DNA from: Bifidobacterium sp.
GTDB lineage: Bacteria > Actinomycetota > Actinomycetes > Actinomycetales > Bifidobacteriaceae
Direction: 5' to 3'
Assembly: GCF_022647885.1 (NCBI RefSeq)
Contig: NZ_JALCLM010000001.1
Span: 806,001-870,000 of the forward strand
Length of the DNA: 64,000 nucleotides
Shown in pieces: positions 17,801-27,600 of this stretch. Below the pieces are notes generated by a model that saw nothing but the letters and a program-made list of their open reading frames with translations, had not been told where the DNA came from and did no database searches. The first letter of the stretch is position 1, and each line of letters begins with the position of its first letter. Made by a program: the position numbers and the translations under genes.

Positions 17801-19008
17801 CCCTGGATGAACCAGATGGTAATGGTCGTGACAATATGACGATGGTCGGAGGCTTTCTGCGCAGCAAATCTGGTTATTGTGTTCACTACGCTTCCGCATT
17901 GGCTGTGCTTGGTCGTGGCATGGGTTTGTCGACCAGGATGGTGCTGGGCTATACGCCAGGTGAAAGTACTGGAACGGGAAATTATACGGTTGCGGCGAAG
18001 CAATTGCACGCCTGGGTGGAAGTATATATTGACGGTATTGGCTGGGTTCCTTTTGATGTAACCCCCTCAACGACTAATGCAGACACTGCATCTGATGCCA
18101 CATCTGCTGACACGTCGATTCCTACACAAAATACGCCAACACAAAGTCCAACCACCTCAACGACAACTCCAACACCTTCGAATTCGAGTAGTAATCAGAG
18201 CGAGACTGAAAGCGCCGATGCGCAGCGCAATGCGGAATCTGGCACCTCTGCTACTGCAAACGATGCCAATTCCTTGCGTATTCTCGCAGCACTAGGCATT
18301 GTGCTTCTTATTGCTGTGCTGCTCTTATGCATTACCTTGCCTCTGATAGTGAGGACCAGACGCAGAGATCACAGATATCAGTTGTTGTCCCACTACCTCG
18401 CCGAAAGCAGCAATTCCGCTGTTGATAACAAATCAGGGACTCCTGACGGAATAATTCCTAACGATACAACCGCAGTTCAAGACTCGACCGCGCCTCAACA
18501 GCAATCAGCATCAGAAGCGCGTACTACTGATCAAGGTGCTGTATGGATTGCATTATGGCATGAGATTGTTGATACTGCACTAGATGCAGGCATGGTTGTT
18601 TCTGACAAACTTAGTGATGCCGAGCTTGCTCAACGATTGACTGAAATAATAATGGAGAACCCTAGCGGCGAAAAAACACAGAACAATGATGAAGCCAAGC
18701 AAGCGCTGAAAGATATACCCAGTGAGCGAAGTCTGGAACTGTTGAATCGTATAGCCCAAGGGGCGGTGTGGGGAATGTTCAGCGCTCATCGTGGTGTGTT
18801 TATGCCGTCATCGTCCACGGAACACAGTCCCGACAAGGAAGCTGACTTCCTGTCATCAGATACACCCGTATCTCAGCTACCTACGCGTGATGAGGTCGAA
18901 GGTTTGCGCAGACTGCTGGTATCGCGAATATTCGAATCTCAACGCCAATCAATGCTGTGGATATATCGTTTGCGCTTTACGATGTTGCCAAAGTCCGTGT
19001 TTCAGTAG
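14866..19008 (+). CDS. DUF58-transglutaminase (TgpA-like) fusion membrane protein
   Basis: A 1380-residue polypeptide that joins two proteins normally encoded by separate genes. Two membrane segments (about 40-85) and the DUF58 signature YEFGDSPRMIAWKYTA (about 220-235) form the first part. From about residue 430 come seven or so membrane segments as in TgpA. Then a periplasmic-type transglutaminase domain has the full triad: Cys about 1005 in GYCVHYA, His about 1048 in LHAWVEVY, Asp about 1064 in PFDVTPS. A Thr/Ser-rich linker, one more membrane segment (about 1145-1170) and a cytoplasmic tail follow. The frame is intact throughout. The role is probably envelope-related, with MoxR as partner. 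Confidence 0.88.
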   Translation: MTGRHSVVRKPVDRLKGRLVNPLRSHRRAHQLGRQHQMFRPTVAAVMLLLVAAICMVLGLSFDDRVLLAVSVALISLIVLSCIMTIVQWTLWSSSLFNTTSSANPRYVDLVHTGNRRQRLMLPRNAKPVEQWIQINHRGLLVQRFRGVLPRQRGLFHLESLMVCWTDPFGLYKARKRVKHHIDEVMLLPDIEYDRTPSSKVAHTLASGQHQGMNGVRQYEFGDSPRMIAWKYTAHFGSLMTRETNQETVSDTLWVVDPADADVESCVREVLRHLDSTTSRHGGNFYSDGTGIYLDTKSIMRQLAAVQTIAADGSTLESASGDGAGEQAWSTLPEVIENFTHGSKPHPLILIVSTRASEDITSMMASSRQGEAYRLVRPQVSDDEILQAGAERQEGSSSDLHSVHEFPRRDSNTVQHVDAQSTAMSKSTRPTQGMLRMVTGTASLWALAATTIITLSQLFSTQGVWWTYFAGVSFALVALDSILAAQHSAHSLVKALLSSISIVIAAFLAVVFRIHASSGYWLFIPHTEQIAVPAGSVGEDWESVTTTLWDVLVRGFAHVYAQYPPVQINADSDALLIVAVASILVLFRIMLVQIRLAPVVALLPVAVMSMTYQVTGQAPYTWVIILVLAAGALLIWTTATSEIHPITPLTMSVFVVTVSMALLTPMMVVARAVTIPIASNAGLFSSGTINPMVDLKRGLQEGSNSTVLTYRASQGVYLRLSTLDNFNGDTWSFSSSTSTTSDEFTSSTGSMYTQVGDGYLLRNNDSGDIIWVSPLMKYMVADVDDSNSGRYITSPNDDNHYILDSSITIESLQTRFLPLPGEAIRASGAANDGNWRRDADGVFRNNLESTSSGMQYRIQSVYLQPLTQVSDFRRLSEVRAELTERKQRLADNADSTGTSADSSSWSSTFDDRTVDDTGTGKRLRQQYGTLPSVLPASVRGVINQAKRQGVSTDGDSASSQLDAMRYLVNYFNQSDFVYSLDEPDGNGRDNMTMVGGFLRSKSGYCVHYASALAVLGRGMGLSTRMVLGYTPGESTGTGNYTVAAKQLHAWVEVYIDGIGWVPFDVTPSTTNADTASDATSADTSIPTQNTPTQSPTTSTTTPTPSNSSSNQSETESADAQRNAESGTSATANDANSLRILAALGIVLLIAVLLLCITLPLIVRTRRRDHRYQLLSHYLAESSNSAVDNKSGTPDGIIPNDTTAVQDSTAPQQQSASEARTTDQGAVWIALWHEIVDTALDAGMVVSDKLSDAELAQRLTEIIMENPSGEKTQNNDEAKQALKDIPSERSLELLNRIAQGAVWGMFSAHRGVFMPSSSTEHSPDKEADFLSSDTPVSQLPTRDEVEGLRRLLVSRIFESQRQSMLWIYRLRFTMLPKSVFQ

Positions 19009-19082
19009 TCTCATGGCATAAGGTCCGCAGTGTTGATGACGTTAATAGACGTATAGATACATAGATATTGAGAAAGTGGAAT

Positions 19083-20309
19083 CTATATACCGGCAGCGAG
19101 GATTGCTTGGTCAATATCATTAATCAGGTCTTCGGTATCTTCAAGCCCAACTGCAAATCTTAGGAATCCCTGATGGAACTCTTCAGAATATAGGTATTGC
19201 CGCTCATCATCCTCTCCCAGAAACACTATTAAACTTTCGTCATGACCCAACGACACTGCGGAAGTTATGATATTCAGATTGTTAACGAAACGGTTGTGGC
19301 CAGCATGGTCTGTGTGCAGGCCAAAACTCAATACTCCTGAGAAACCAGAGTGCTTGTTAGCGAGTTGAGAAACTGCTACATCGTGATGAGGATGCGAGGG
19401 TAAACCTGGATATGCCACAAATCGAACGGCTTGGTGAGTTTCGAGATGCTTGGCTATCGCCAGTGCTGAAGCATTGTGTTGCTTCATACGAAGAGGAAGG
19501 GTGACTGATCCTCGATTAATAAGCCATGCATTAAATGGGCTGATGATCCCACCATAATTCACCTGTGCTGTGAAGCGAATTTCATCGGTGATATCTTTTG
19601 TAGTTGCTATCGCACCGCCGAGTGCATCTCCGTGGCCGTTAATATATTTGGTCAGACTTTCAATCACAATATCCGCTCCCAGATCGAGAGGACGAACGTT
19701 GAACGGTGAGTTGAACGTATTGTCTACACTGAGCAGAATCTGATGATCGGCATGGTGCGCCAAACTGGCAATTGCGGCAATGTCAGAAACTTTTAGTGTT
19801 GGATTCGCAGGGGTTTCTATATGAATTAGACGAGTATTCGGACGGATTGCTTGTGCAACATTGTCAGGATTGGAGCTATCAACGATAGTAGTTTCAATGC
19901 CATACTTCTTTGGAAGAATCTCGTGTAATAAGCGGTATGCGGCGATATAGGTCGTATCCGAAAAAATAGCGTGGTCACCGCGATTCAGCAGCGTTGTGAA
20001 CGTGGCCGAGAGTGCAGCTACTCCTGATGCCAATACCACAGCATCTTCAGCACCTTCCAGGTTGGCGATTTTTGCCTCAAGATAGCGTTGATTCGGATGA
20101 CCATTGCGCGTGTACAGATTGGTGTCGGAGCTTGACCAGTTGATGTCTGATGGATCCTCGGGTAATGCGTAAGCGTTGGCTAAGGTTATTGGTCTACGAA
20201 TCGCACCCGTTTCAGCATCGGTGCCATTGCCTAAATGGATGGAACGCGTAGAAAAACCGAGTTGTTGGTGATCGCTGGTGAAGCCCTGATGGGTGAAAGA
20301 TGAAGCCAT
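19083..20309 (-). CDS. PLP-dependent Cys/Met-metabolism (transsulfuration) enzyme
   Basis: A 408-residue member of the cystathionine gamma-synthase / O-acetylhomoserine sulfhydrylase / methionine gamma-lyase family. Markers are TRNGHPNQRYLEAKIANLEG, AVVLASGVAALSATF (cofactor phosphate), VDNTFNSPFNVRPLDLGAD, and ESLTKYINGHGDALGG with the PLP-binding Lys, then the C-terminal LRFAVGLEDTEDLI. Which reaction it catalyses cannot be decided from sequence. It is divergent from hisC across a 469-bp gap that holds F1 copy 2. No SAM-type riboswitch was recognised upstream. Confidence 0.9.
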   Translation of the reverse strand: MASSFTHQGFTSDHQQLGFSTRSIHLGNGTDAETGAIRRPITLANAYALPEDPSDINWSSSDTNLYTRNGHPNQRYLEAKIANLEGAEDAVVLASGVAALSATFTTLLNRGDHAIFSDTTYIAAYRLLHEILPKKYGIETTIVDSSNPDNVAQAIRPNTRLIHIETPANPTLKVSDIAAIASLAHHADHQILLSVDNTFNSPFNVRPLDLGADIVIESLTKYINGHGDALGGAIATTKDITDEIRFTAQVNYGGIISPFNAWLINRGSVTLPLRMKQHNASALAIAKHLETHQAVRFVAYPGLPSHPHHDVAVSQLANKHSGFSGVLSFGLHTDHAGHNRFVNNLNIITSAVSLGHDESLIVFLGEDDERQYLYSEEFHQGFLRFAVGLEDTEDLINDIDQAILAAGI

Positions 20310-20583
20310 AAACCATACTTATCACACTGCGCTACTCCTCGCACCACAGCTATTGTTTGGGTTTCCCTGATTTACCAATCATCTTGAGTGCGTCATAGAA
20401 AAAAGCGAATACCTGTCTGCGATTATCCAGCTCTGACCCTGATCCTGACTCAATATCGCTGCATGTGATTCACCGACAGGCCTTGCTTAGCGGAAAGTAT
20501 GCAACAAGGAGACATTCTGGCACTGAAATACGTGCCAGGCATGCCCAAATTGCCTATATTGGTGACCTGTATTGGTCATGTTT

Positions 20584-20698
20584 CGTTTGTGTAGGGATTA
20601 TTGGAGTAATCAGCAGTATGCCTTCGTTACAAATACCGTCATTCCGCCATTTCTGCTCTCTGCCAAGGATGATGTATTTCCTAATCCCTACACAAACG
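20584..20698. repeat. F1 dispersed palindromic element, copy 2
   Basis: A 115-bp element with perfect 17-bp terminal inverted repeats (CGTTTGTGTAGGGATTA and its complement). The core is on the minus strand: ATTCCGCCATT at 20641-20651, the complement of the copy 1 core. It sits in the 469-bp gap between the transsulfuration gene and hisC. The rest of the gap shows only a small CTGGCAC/GTGCCAG hairpin near 20517-20538 and the hisC promoter region. Confidence 0.9.
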
Positions 20699-20778
20699 TA
20701 TACCTGCCCAGCTATCGCGTAGATAATTGCGCCACTCTAGAATGACACCATGCCAGTGTTTCGGCTTAGGATAGGTAC

Positions 20779-21876
20779 ATGGTATTCAGACATCGTCAGG
20801 TAATCGATACGCTCCCTTCATATAAGCAGGGCAAACCTGCCCCACAAGTCGAAGGGCAACGAAGTTTTAAGATATCTAGCAATGAGAATCCGCATAACCC
20901 ACTGCCCAGTGTGCAGAAAGCTATCGCTGATCAGGCGCTTGGACACATTAATCGGTATCCAGACATGCGAGGCTGGGCTGTAGTTGAGAAGCTTGCACAG
21001 CAGCTAGGCGTGAGCTCGGAGAATATTCAACTGGGATGCGGCTCCACAGAGGTCATCACACAGCTGGTTAATCTGGTGGCGGGGAAGGGCGACGAGGTGA
21101 TTTATCCTTGGCGCAGTTTCGAAGCTTATCCAATCATTGTCACCACAGCAGGTGCCACGAGTGTCCAAGTTCCTCTCACTGCCGAGGGTAAACACGATAT
21201 CGATGCGATGATTGCAGCGATTAACGACCGTACACGTCTAGTGATTGTTAATAACCCCAACAATCCAACATCCACATCGGTGTCTGACGTGGACGTTCGT
21301 CGACTCCTAGAGGCAGTTCCTGATGATGTACTAGTGCTCATTGACGAAGCTTATGTGCAGTTCAATACTGATGCAGAAACTTGCATAGGTCTTGATCTGT
21401 TTCATGAATATTCGAATGTAATCGTGGCACAGACTTTCTCGAAAGCATATGGTTTGGCTGGATTGCGAATTGGCTATGCGGTCGGCCCGCAAGATGTCAT
21501 CGACGGTATGCGTAAGGTCGCACTGCCTTTTGGCGTTTCTGATGTGGCGCAAGTAGCCGCGGTAGCAAGTCTCGATGCTTATGCTGAACTTTCTGAGCGT
21601 GTTGATGCACTGATTATGGAGAGAGAACGAGTTGTCAGCAAGCTTCGCGAGCAGGGTTGGCAAATTCCAGAACCATATGCAAACTTTTTCTGGCTGCAGC
21701 TGGGAGAACGTTCCGACGAGATAGCTCATTATTTTGAGCTGTCAGGTTTATCAGTACGAGTGTTCTCCGGTGAAGGCATTCGTATCACCATCGCAGAACG
21801 AGAAGCGAACGACCTAGTGATTGACGTCTGTGCACGCACTTTCGAGATTGCACACCCACAGGCAGTCACCGTCTGA
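20779..21876 (+). CDS. hisC: Histidinol-phosphate aminotransferase family protein
   Basis: A 365-residue fold-type I PLP aminotransferase that interconverts imidazole-acetol phosphate and histidinol phosphate. Seen are ISSNENPHNPLPSVQKAI, NRYPDMRGWAVVEKLA, GCGSTEVI, VNNPNNPTSTSV, IDEAYVQF and the PLP Lys in TFSKAYGLAGLRIGY. No other his genes are nearby, so an alternative aromatic or orphan aminotransferase role cannot be excluded. No ribosome site is visible. A TAGGAT hexamer ends 5 bp before the ATG, so the mRNA may be leaderless. Confidence 0.85.
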   Translation: MVFRHRQVIDTLPSYKQGKPAPQVEGQRSFKISSNENPHNPLPSVQKAIADQALGHINRYPDMRGWAVVEKLAQQLGVSSENIQLGCGSTEVITQLVNLVAGKGDEVIYPWRSFEAYPIIVTTAGATSVQVPLTAEGKHDIDAMIAAINDRTRLVIVNNPNNPTSTSVSDVDVRRLLEAVPDDVLVLIDEAYVQFNTDAETCIGLDLFHEYSNVIVAQTFSKAYGLAGLRIGYAVGPQDVIDGMRKVALPFGVSDVAQVAAVASLDAYAELSERVDALIMERERVVSKLREQGWQIPEPYANFFWLQLGERSDEIAHYFELSGLSVRVFSGEGIRITIAEREANDLVIDVCARTFEIAHPQAVTV

Positions 21877-22383
21877 ACCACTGAGTCGTCTAATCCCCGA
21901 TTTCTCAGCAGAAAGCTATATGTGTAGCAGGACGTGTACCAGCGCGGAATCTCAGTGTGTGAAAGTGCTATGCATGTGATGTCTGTTGGACTGTGTTGTG
22001 CATTTGTACTGTGCTCAGTATTTGAGCGTTATCTGGCTACTTGAGCGTTGAATCAATGCTCAAGTAGCCAGAAGGCTCTTGAGTCTCTCGCAAGCGATGC
22101 ACTCTTTTCCTGTGCTAGAAGTTCCTGAGAACTGAACTCTGTGGTCTGTTGTTGCGATACACGGTCTTCTTTGCATGAACTTCTTTACATAGTGTCCTTT
22201 ACATAGTGTCCTTCCCTACCCCCTATCCGCAGTGTTTCGCCCTCGGTGCACCGTGAAATTTCGAGCTCAGTATGAATCTTCTCTTAATGTGCACTCATCG
22301 TTGGGGTACTTCGCATCACGCGCGCACAATACTCAATGCATATTCTCAATCAAATGACAATAGTGTGATATAGACCACATAAA
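21877..22383. other. Intergenic region before the nrd operon
   Basis: About 500 bp with no gene. It holds a perfect 14-bp stem (CTGGCTACTTGAGC at 22033-22046 with its complement at 22058-22071). There is no nrdH-like reading frame, although nrdH usually precedes nrdI in this operon type. Confidence 0.7.
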
Positions 22384-22399
22384 ACACTATATATAGTTT
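22384..22399. promoter_or_regulatory. NrdR box 1
   Basis: ACACTATATATAGTTT matches the NrdR consensus (acaCwAtATaTwGtgt) closely. Its start is 31 bp from the second box, three helical turns, the usual arrangement of paired NrdR boxes. Confidence 0.88.
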
Positions 22400-22414
22400 G
22401 CGGTATAGAATCAG

Positions 22415-22430
22415 AAACTAGATATAGTGG
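22415..22430. promoter_or_regulatory. NrdR box 2
   Basis: AAACTAGATATAGTGG, the second NrdR-like box, 39 bp upstream of the nrdI start. With box 1 it indicates ATP/dATP-dependent repression of the nrd genes by NrdR. Confidence 0.85.
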
Positions 22431-22468
22431 TTTCTGCATTCGTTTGAAGAGTGCTGAGGAGGAACAAT

Positions 22469-22957
22469 ATGAGTGAGGTCGCCACCGCGCAGTTGCAGGC
22501 TAGTGTGCCTGAGCATGCGGCACAGGGCGAAAAGATTGGCGCAATCGTCTACTTTTCATCAGCATCGGAGAATACCGCAAGGTTTGTTGCCAACTGCGGC
22601 TTGCAGAACGAAGGCATCGATGTATATCGCATCCCCCTTAGGCGTTCGCAAGGAGAGCTCCATGTGAATGAGCCTTATGTGCTTATGGTGCCAACGTACG
22701 GTGGGGGTAACGCCAAGAAAGCAGTACCTGTGCAGGTTCGAACCTTCCTGAATAATCCAGATAATCGAGCTGGAATTCGTGGGGTGATTGCCTCAGGTAA
22801 CACGAATTTTGGAGATGCCTTCTGCATGGCAGGCGACATCATAGCTCGCAAATGCAAGGTACCTTTTCTCTACTACTTTGAATTGATGGGGACCAAGGAA
22901 GACGAAACGAAGGTGAGAAACGGTATACGAGACTTCTTCCATAACCATCACGAATAA
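22469..22957 (+). CDS. nrdI: NrdI flavodoxin-like protein
   Basis: A 162-residue flavoprotein that supplies oxidant to build the dimanganese-tyrosyl radical cofactor of NrdF. Seen are [17 protein letters not shown] (FMN phosphate loop), [27 protein letters not shown] and [12 protein letters not shown]. The start is the ATG with GAGGAGGAAC 5 bp upstream; an upstream in-frame start lacks support. It begins the operon behind two NrdR boxes. nrdH is missing at the usual place in front of it. Confidence 0.95.
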   Translation: MSEVATAQLQASVPEHAAQGEKIGAIVYFSSASENTARFVANCGLQNEGIDVYRIPLRRSQGELHVNEPYVLMVPTYGGGNAKKAVPVQVRTFLNNPDNRAGIRGVIASGNTNFGDAFCMAGDIIARKCKVPFLYYFELMGTKEDETKVRNGIRDFFHNHHE

Positions 22958-23169
22958 GAATGACCAGTAGGTAATCAAACAATCAACTCTAGTAAGCAAT
23001 GAATATGGCTTATGCAGCATGGACTGAATGGTCTAACTGGCAGCGGCCGATAGCATCAAAATTCTTAGTGAATTGAATACATCAGCGTTACTGATGAGTA
23101 TCGCTGATGAGTAAAGCATCATCACTGTTGAATCGTCATAATGTTTAGTTTTAATGGAAGGGAATGCAG

Positions 23170-25356
23170 ATGACTGCAATCGATAACACGGCGCTGAGCC
23201 TCGATAATACAGGGGAGGAGACTTACGATTCTGCCCATGATTATCATTCCTTGAATGCCATGCTCAACTTGTATGACGACAATGGTCGTATTCAATTTGA
23301 TAAGGATCAGGATGCTGAGCGTGAGTATGTTCATGGCCACGTCCACCAGCATACGAAGTCTTTCGCATCCACTGCTGAGCGCATCGCTTACCTGGTAGAC
23401 AATCAGTATTACAATCCACAAGTTTTTGGTCAGTATTCAAGCGAATTCCTTGAGAAAATTTATGCTCACTCTGAATCGCTCAACTTCGAATTTGACACTT
23501 TTCTTGGTGCTTTCAAATTCTATTCCTCGTATGCTTTGAAGACTTTCGACGGCAAGCAATATCTGGAAGATTTCCCCCAGCGCAGCGTCGCCGTGGCACT
23601 GGAACTTGCTGCCGGTGATGAGGAAATGGCACTTAAATACGCAGACGAAATCATTTCTGGCAGCTTCCAACCTGCAACTCCGACCTTCCTGAATCTCGGC
23701 AAAGCACAACGTGGAGAGCCTGTCAGCTGTTTCTTGGTCAGACTTGAAGACAATATGGAGTCCATCTCTAGAAGCATCAATGCAGCATTGCAGCTGTCCA
23801 AACGTGGTGGCGGCGTGGCGCTGTTGTTGAGCAATCTGCGTGAATTGGGTGCTCCGATTAAGCACATTGAGAATCAGTCTTCGGGCGTGATTCCTGTAAT
23901 GAAGTTGCTTGAGGATTCCTTCTCTTACGCGAATCAGCTTGGAGCTAGGCAGGGAGCTGGTGCCGTCTATATTTCCGCTCACCATCCGGATGTAATGCGT
24001 TTCCTTGATACTAAGCGCGAGAATGCTGATGAGAAGATTCGTATCAAGTCACTGTCCCTGGGCGTAGTTATCCCTGACATCACCTTTGAGCTTGCTAAGC
24101 AGCGTAAGCCGATGGCGCTGTTTAGCCCGTATGACGTAGAACGCGTCTATGGCAAACCGTTCTCAGATATTCCGATTTCAGAGAATTACGAAAAAATGGT
24201 TGCTGATGATCGCATTCGTAAAAGCTACATCGATGCTCGTGAATTCTTCATGACCATCGCTGAGATTCAGTTTGAGTCAGGTTACCCGTACATCCTCTTT
24301 GAGGACACAGTTAACAAGGCCAATCCTATTGATGGTCGTATTACAATGAGCAATCTGTGCTCCGAGATTTTGCAAGTTCAGGAGCCCAGCACTTATAACG
24401 AGGATTTGACGTATTCACACGTCGGTCGTGATATCTCATGCAACCTTGGGTCACTCAATATTGCTAAGGCTGTTGATAATGGCCTCGGTGACACCGTCGA
24501 GACAGCTATCCGCGCTTTGACTTCTGTTGCTGAGCACACCAGCATTAATGCGGTACCTTCTATCCGCCGTGGCAATGAAGAGGGACATGCAATTGGTCTA
24601 GGACAGATGAATCTGCACGGTTTCCTTGCTCGTGAACGCATCCATTATGGTTCACCAGAAGGCCTTGATTTCACCGATATGTATTTCATGACGGTTGCTT
24701 TCCATGCTTACAAGGCCTCCCATAGCATTGCTGTTGAGCGAGGCAAGGCTTTTGCAAGCTTCCCCACATCTGATTATGCGAAGCCAGCTGGGCAGGGTAA
24801 TTACTTCGATAAATATACTGACGGACGTCGTTCACTTGAACCGAAGACTGAACGAGTACGCGCACTCTTTGCTGAGAAGGGTATTGAGATTCCCACGGTT
24901 GCGGATTGGGAAGAGTTACGAGACCAGATTCTTAAGGATGGCATTTACAACCAGAATCTTCAGGCTGTACCGCCAACCGGTTCAATTAGCTATATCAACC
25001 ACTCCACCAGCTCGATTCACCCGATTGCTTCGAAGATTGAGATTCGTAAAGAAGGCAAGTTGGGACGTGTATATTATCCAGCGCCTTATATGACTAATGA
25101 GAATCTGGAATACTTCGAAGATGCGTATGAAATTGGCTGGCAAAAGATTGTTGACACTTACGCCGAGGCGACTCAACATGTGGATCAAGGATTGTCGCTG
25201 ACGCTGTTCTTCCCGTCCACTGCGACGACCCGAGATCTCAACAAAGCCCAGATATACGCATGGCGCAAGGGTATCAAAACCCTCTACTACATCCGTATTC
25301 GTCAACAAGCTCTAGAAGGTACTGAAGTAGAAGGCTGCGTAAGCTGCATGCTGTAG
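23170..25356 (+). CDS. nrdE: Class Ib ribonucleotide reductase, alpha subunit
   Basis: A 728-residue catalytic subunit that reduces ribonucleoside diphosphates to deoxy forms. GGAAGGGA lies 7 bp before the ATG at 23170; an ATG at 23164 would be too close. Seen are the first redox Cys in [14 protein letters not shown], the radical-site pattern NLCSEI (N-x-C-x-E), [26 protein letters not shown] and the C-terminal redox pair CVSCML for the thioredoxin/NrdH system. The N-terminal ATP cone is absent, as expected for class Ib. A 212-bp gap separates it from nrdI and a palindrome-rich gap from nrdF. Confidence 0.97.
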   Translation: MTAIDNTALSLDNTGEETYDSAHDYHSLNAMLNLYDDNGRIQFDKDQDAEREYVHGHVHQHTKSFASTAERIAYLVDNQYYNPQVFGQYSSEFLEKIYAHSESLNFEFDTFLGAFKFYSSYALKTFDGKQYLEDFPQRSVAVALELAAGDEEMALKYADEIISGSFQPATPTFLNLGKAQRGEPVSCFLVRLEDNMESISRSINAALQLSKRGGGVALLLSNLRELGAPIKHIENQSSGVIPVMKLLEDSFSYANQLGARQGAGAVYISAHHPDVMRFLDTKRENADEKIRIKSLSLGVVIPDITFELAKQRKPMALFSPYDVERVYGKPFSDIPISENYEKMVADDRIRKSYIDAREFFMTIAEIQFESGYPYILFEDTVNKANPIDGRITMSNLCSEILQVQEPSTYNEDLTYSHVGRDISCNLGSLNIAKAVDNGLGDTVETAIRALTSVAEHTSINAVPSIRRGNEEGHAIGLGQMNLHGFLARERIHYGSPEGLDFTDMYFMTVAFHAYKASHSIAVERGKAFASFPTSDYAKPAGQGNYFDKYTDGRRSLEPKTERVRALFAEKGIEIPTVADWEELRDQILKDGIYNQNLQAVPPTGSISYINHSTSSIHPIASKIEIRKEGKLGRVYYPAPYMTNENLEYFEDAYEIGWQKIVDTYAEATQHVDQGLSLTLFFPSTATTRDLNKAQIYAWRKGIKTLYYIRIRQQALEGTEVEGCVSCML

Positions 25357-25555
25357 CGTAAAGCGCACAGCCCAGTGGGCTGTGCGTAGCTACAGTGAGC
25401 GCTCGCCAAGGGCGCGAAGGCGATCGTGTTTGTGATCGCGCGTAAAGCGCACAGCCCAGTGGGCTGAGCCGTTAAGTGCGAAGCGCTGTGCGCTTCGCAT
25501 AGGCTCAGTGAGCAGTCGCAAAGGCTGCGAAGGATCGCGAAGCGATCGCCACACG
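25356..25555. repeat. Cluster of nested palindromes with a 27-bp direct repeat
   Basis: Between nrdE and nrdF. A 27-bp unit beginning GCGTAAAGCGCACAG occurs at 25356-25382 and 25440-25466; the following CAGTGAGC..TCGC..GGC.GCGAAGG stretches are also imperfectly repeated. Each unit contains palindromes: CGCACAGCCC/GGGCTGTGCG, GCGAAGCGC/GCGCTTCGC, TGAGCC/GGCTCA, GCGATC/GATCGC. The first unit starts at the nrdE stop. It resembles a REP/BIME-like mosaic. Confidence 0.8.
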
Positions 25556-25640
25556 AGGTCCCTACGTAACGCAACCTTCCCAAAATTCGGGCGAAGTGTT
25601 CGGTTGCTTAGACCGAAGGTTTCGAAGATTTACAGCAAAC

Positions 25641-25717
25641 CGAGATAACTGCATCAAAAGGACAGCAAAATCGTGAAAAATACTCCAAAAAGCTGTACTT
25701 TTGAAGCAGTTATCTCG
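25641..25717. repeat. F3 dispersed palindrome, copy 1
   Basis: CGAGATAACTGC at the left end and GCAGTTATCTCG at the right enclose CAAAAGGACAGC / GCTGTACTTTTG. It is a 77-bp imperfect palindrome 77 bp upstream of nrdF. Related copies are at 35731, 60210 and 62207. Confidence 0.88.
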
Positions 25718-25751
25718 TATTGAGGTTTTAAGACATAATCCGTGCGCATAG

Positions 25752-26786
<1,035 letters not shown>

Positions 26787-26833
26787 GAAGTCCTGACTGC
26801 TCTGAGGTCATGCTTGACCACAGAAGTTGTTGG

Positions 26834-26871
26834 AAGGTCTGAAACCGAATGTGCTCGGTTTCAGACCTTTT
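26834..26871 (+). terminator. nrdF terminator
   Basis: AAGGTCTGAAACCGA and its exact complement form a 15-bp stem around ATGTGC, followed by TTTT. Good intrinsic terminator. Confidence 0.9.
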
Positions 26872-27203
26872 GTATATCCTCTACGAATTGGTAGAGGGAA
26901 CAACAATGTGAAAGAGCTCCTACGAGAACGGGCTAGGTGGCATGAGCGCACATGTCTGGTCCAGACATGGTGGTTCGCAGATCGGAAAACGGTACTGGCG
27001 TGCCGCTGAGTGTGTCATGTTTTAAGTGCTTTGACCGGTTGAGATTCGTAGGAAGAGCGGTGGCTGGTGTGATGCACGGGGAAACCATGCGCCGTGGTAT
27101 GCCGGCAGCTTCCTGGATTTGGCAGACAGCGGCCAATCCAAATCAGAGTGACGGAAAATGACGGAATAAGGAGAGTTTTGCAATCGGCATGAGGCGCGAA
27201 AGA
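26872..27203. other. Gene-free stretch before the DUF4143 remnant
   Basis: No supported gene. A perfect 19-bp palindrome (CATGTCTGG-T-CCAGACATG) lies at 26951-26969. Short frames here show no recognisable protein; given the decayed gene that follows, this may be further degraded coding DNA. Confidence 0.5.
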
Positions 27204-27470
27204 TATCGGATCCGGCTTGTCGATACCAAAATCGGCGCCGTCGTCGCGGTGTCTGACGGGAGATGGGCAGCCATCGAAATCAAGCTGGGTGCCCATTAAA
27301 TCAATGAAGTGGCATCGAAGCTCTTGGCCTTGCAGCGTGACATGCAGGACTATCCGCGAGCTCCCCACCGTCGGTGCTCTGTGCAGTATGCGGTATGCGG
27401 TATGACCGCGTATGCATACACACGTCCCGATGGAGTGCGCGTCGTTCCAATCACGGCTCTGCGCGATTGA
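27204..27470 (+). pseudogene. DUF4143-type AAA ATPase, C-terminal remnant
   Basis: From about 27222 one frame reads GAVVAVSDGRWAAIEIKLGAH, then TAA (27297-27299), then INEVASKLLALQRDMQ and VCGMTAYAYTRPDGVRVVP, ending at a TGA. This is the C-terminal end of the AAA/DUF4143 ATPases common in bifidobacteria, where a Gln codon would sit at the TAA (CAA to TAA). Upstream similarity fades within about 20 bp, so the N-terminal 300 or more residues are gone. It lies 130 bp from tRNA-Tyr. Assignment is from memory of the family's C-terminal pattern. Confidence 0.65.
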
Positions 27471-27600
27471 ATCTTTGGATCGAGGCGAGTAGACGTCCCA
27501 CGCACATTGTCGCGACACGGGGAACACACGACTTGCGTATTCAGTGAAACCGTGGCAATATAACGAAGTTGCCGTTTTTGGCTTAGGTCGGATGCGGCAT

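Noticed and set aside
20310-20583. SAM-type riboswitch upstream of the transsulfuration gene
   Set aside because: The minus-strand leader shows none of the conserved core elements of known SAM riboswitch classes that I could recognise.
22033-22071. CTTGAGC..GCTCAAG as a second HAIR operator
   Set aside because: The spacer is 11 bases instead of 7 and the symmetry extends to a 14-bp stem, so a hairpin explains it better.
25302-25583. Minus-strand frame with repeated QPTGLCALR
   Set aside because: It is the translation of the palindromic direct repeats between nrdE and nrdF, not a gene.
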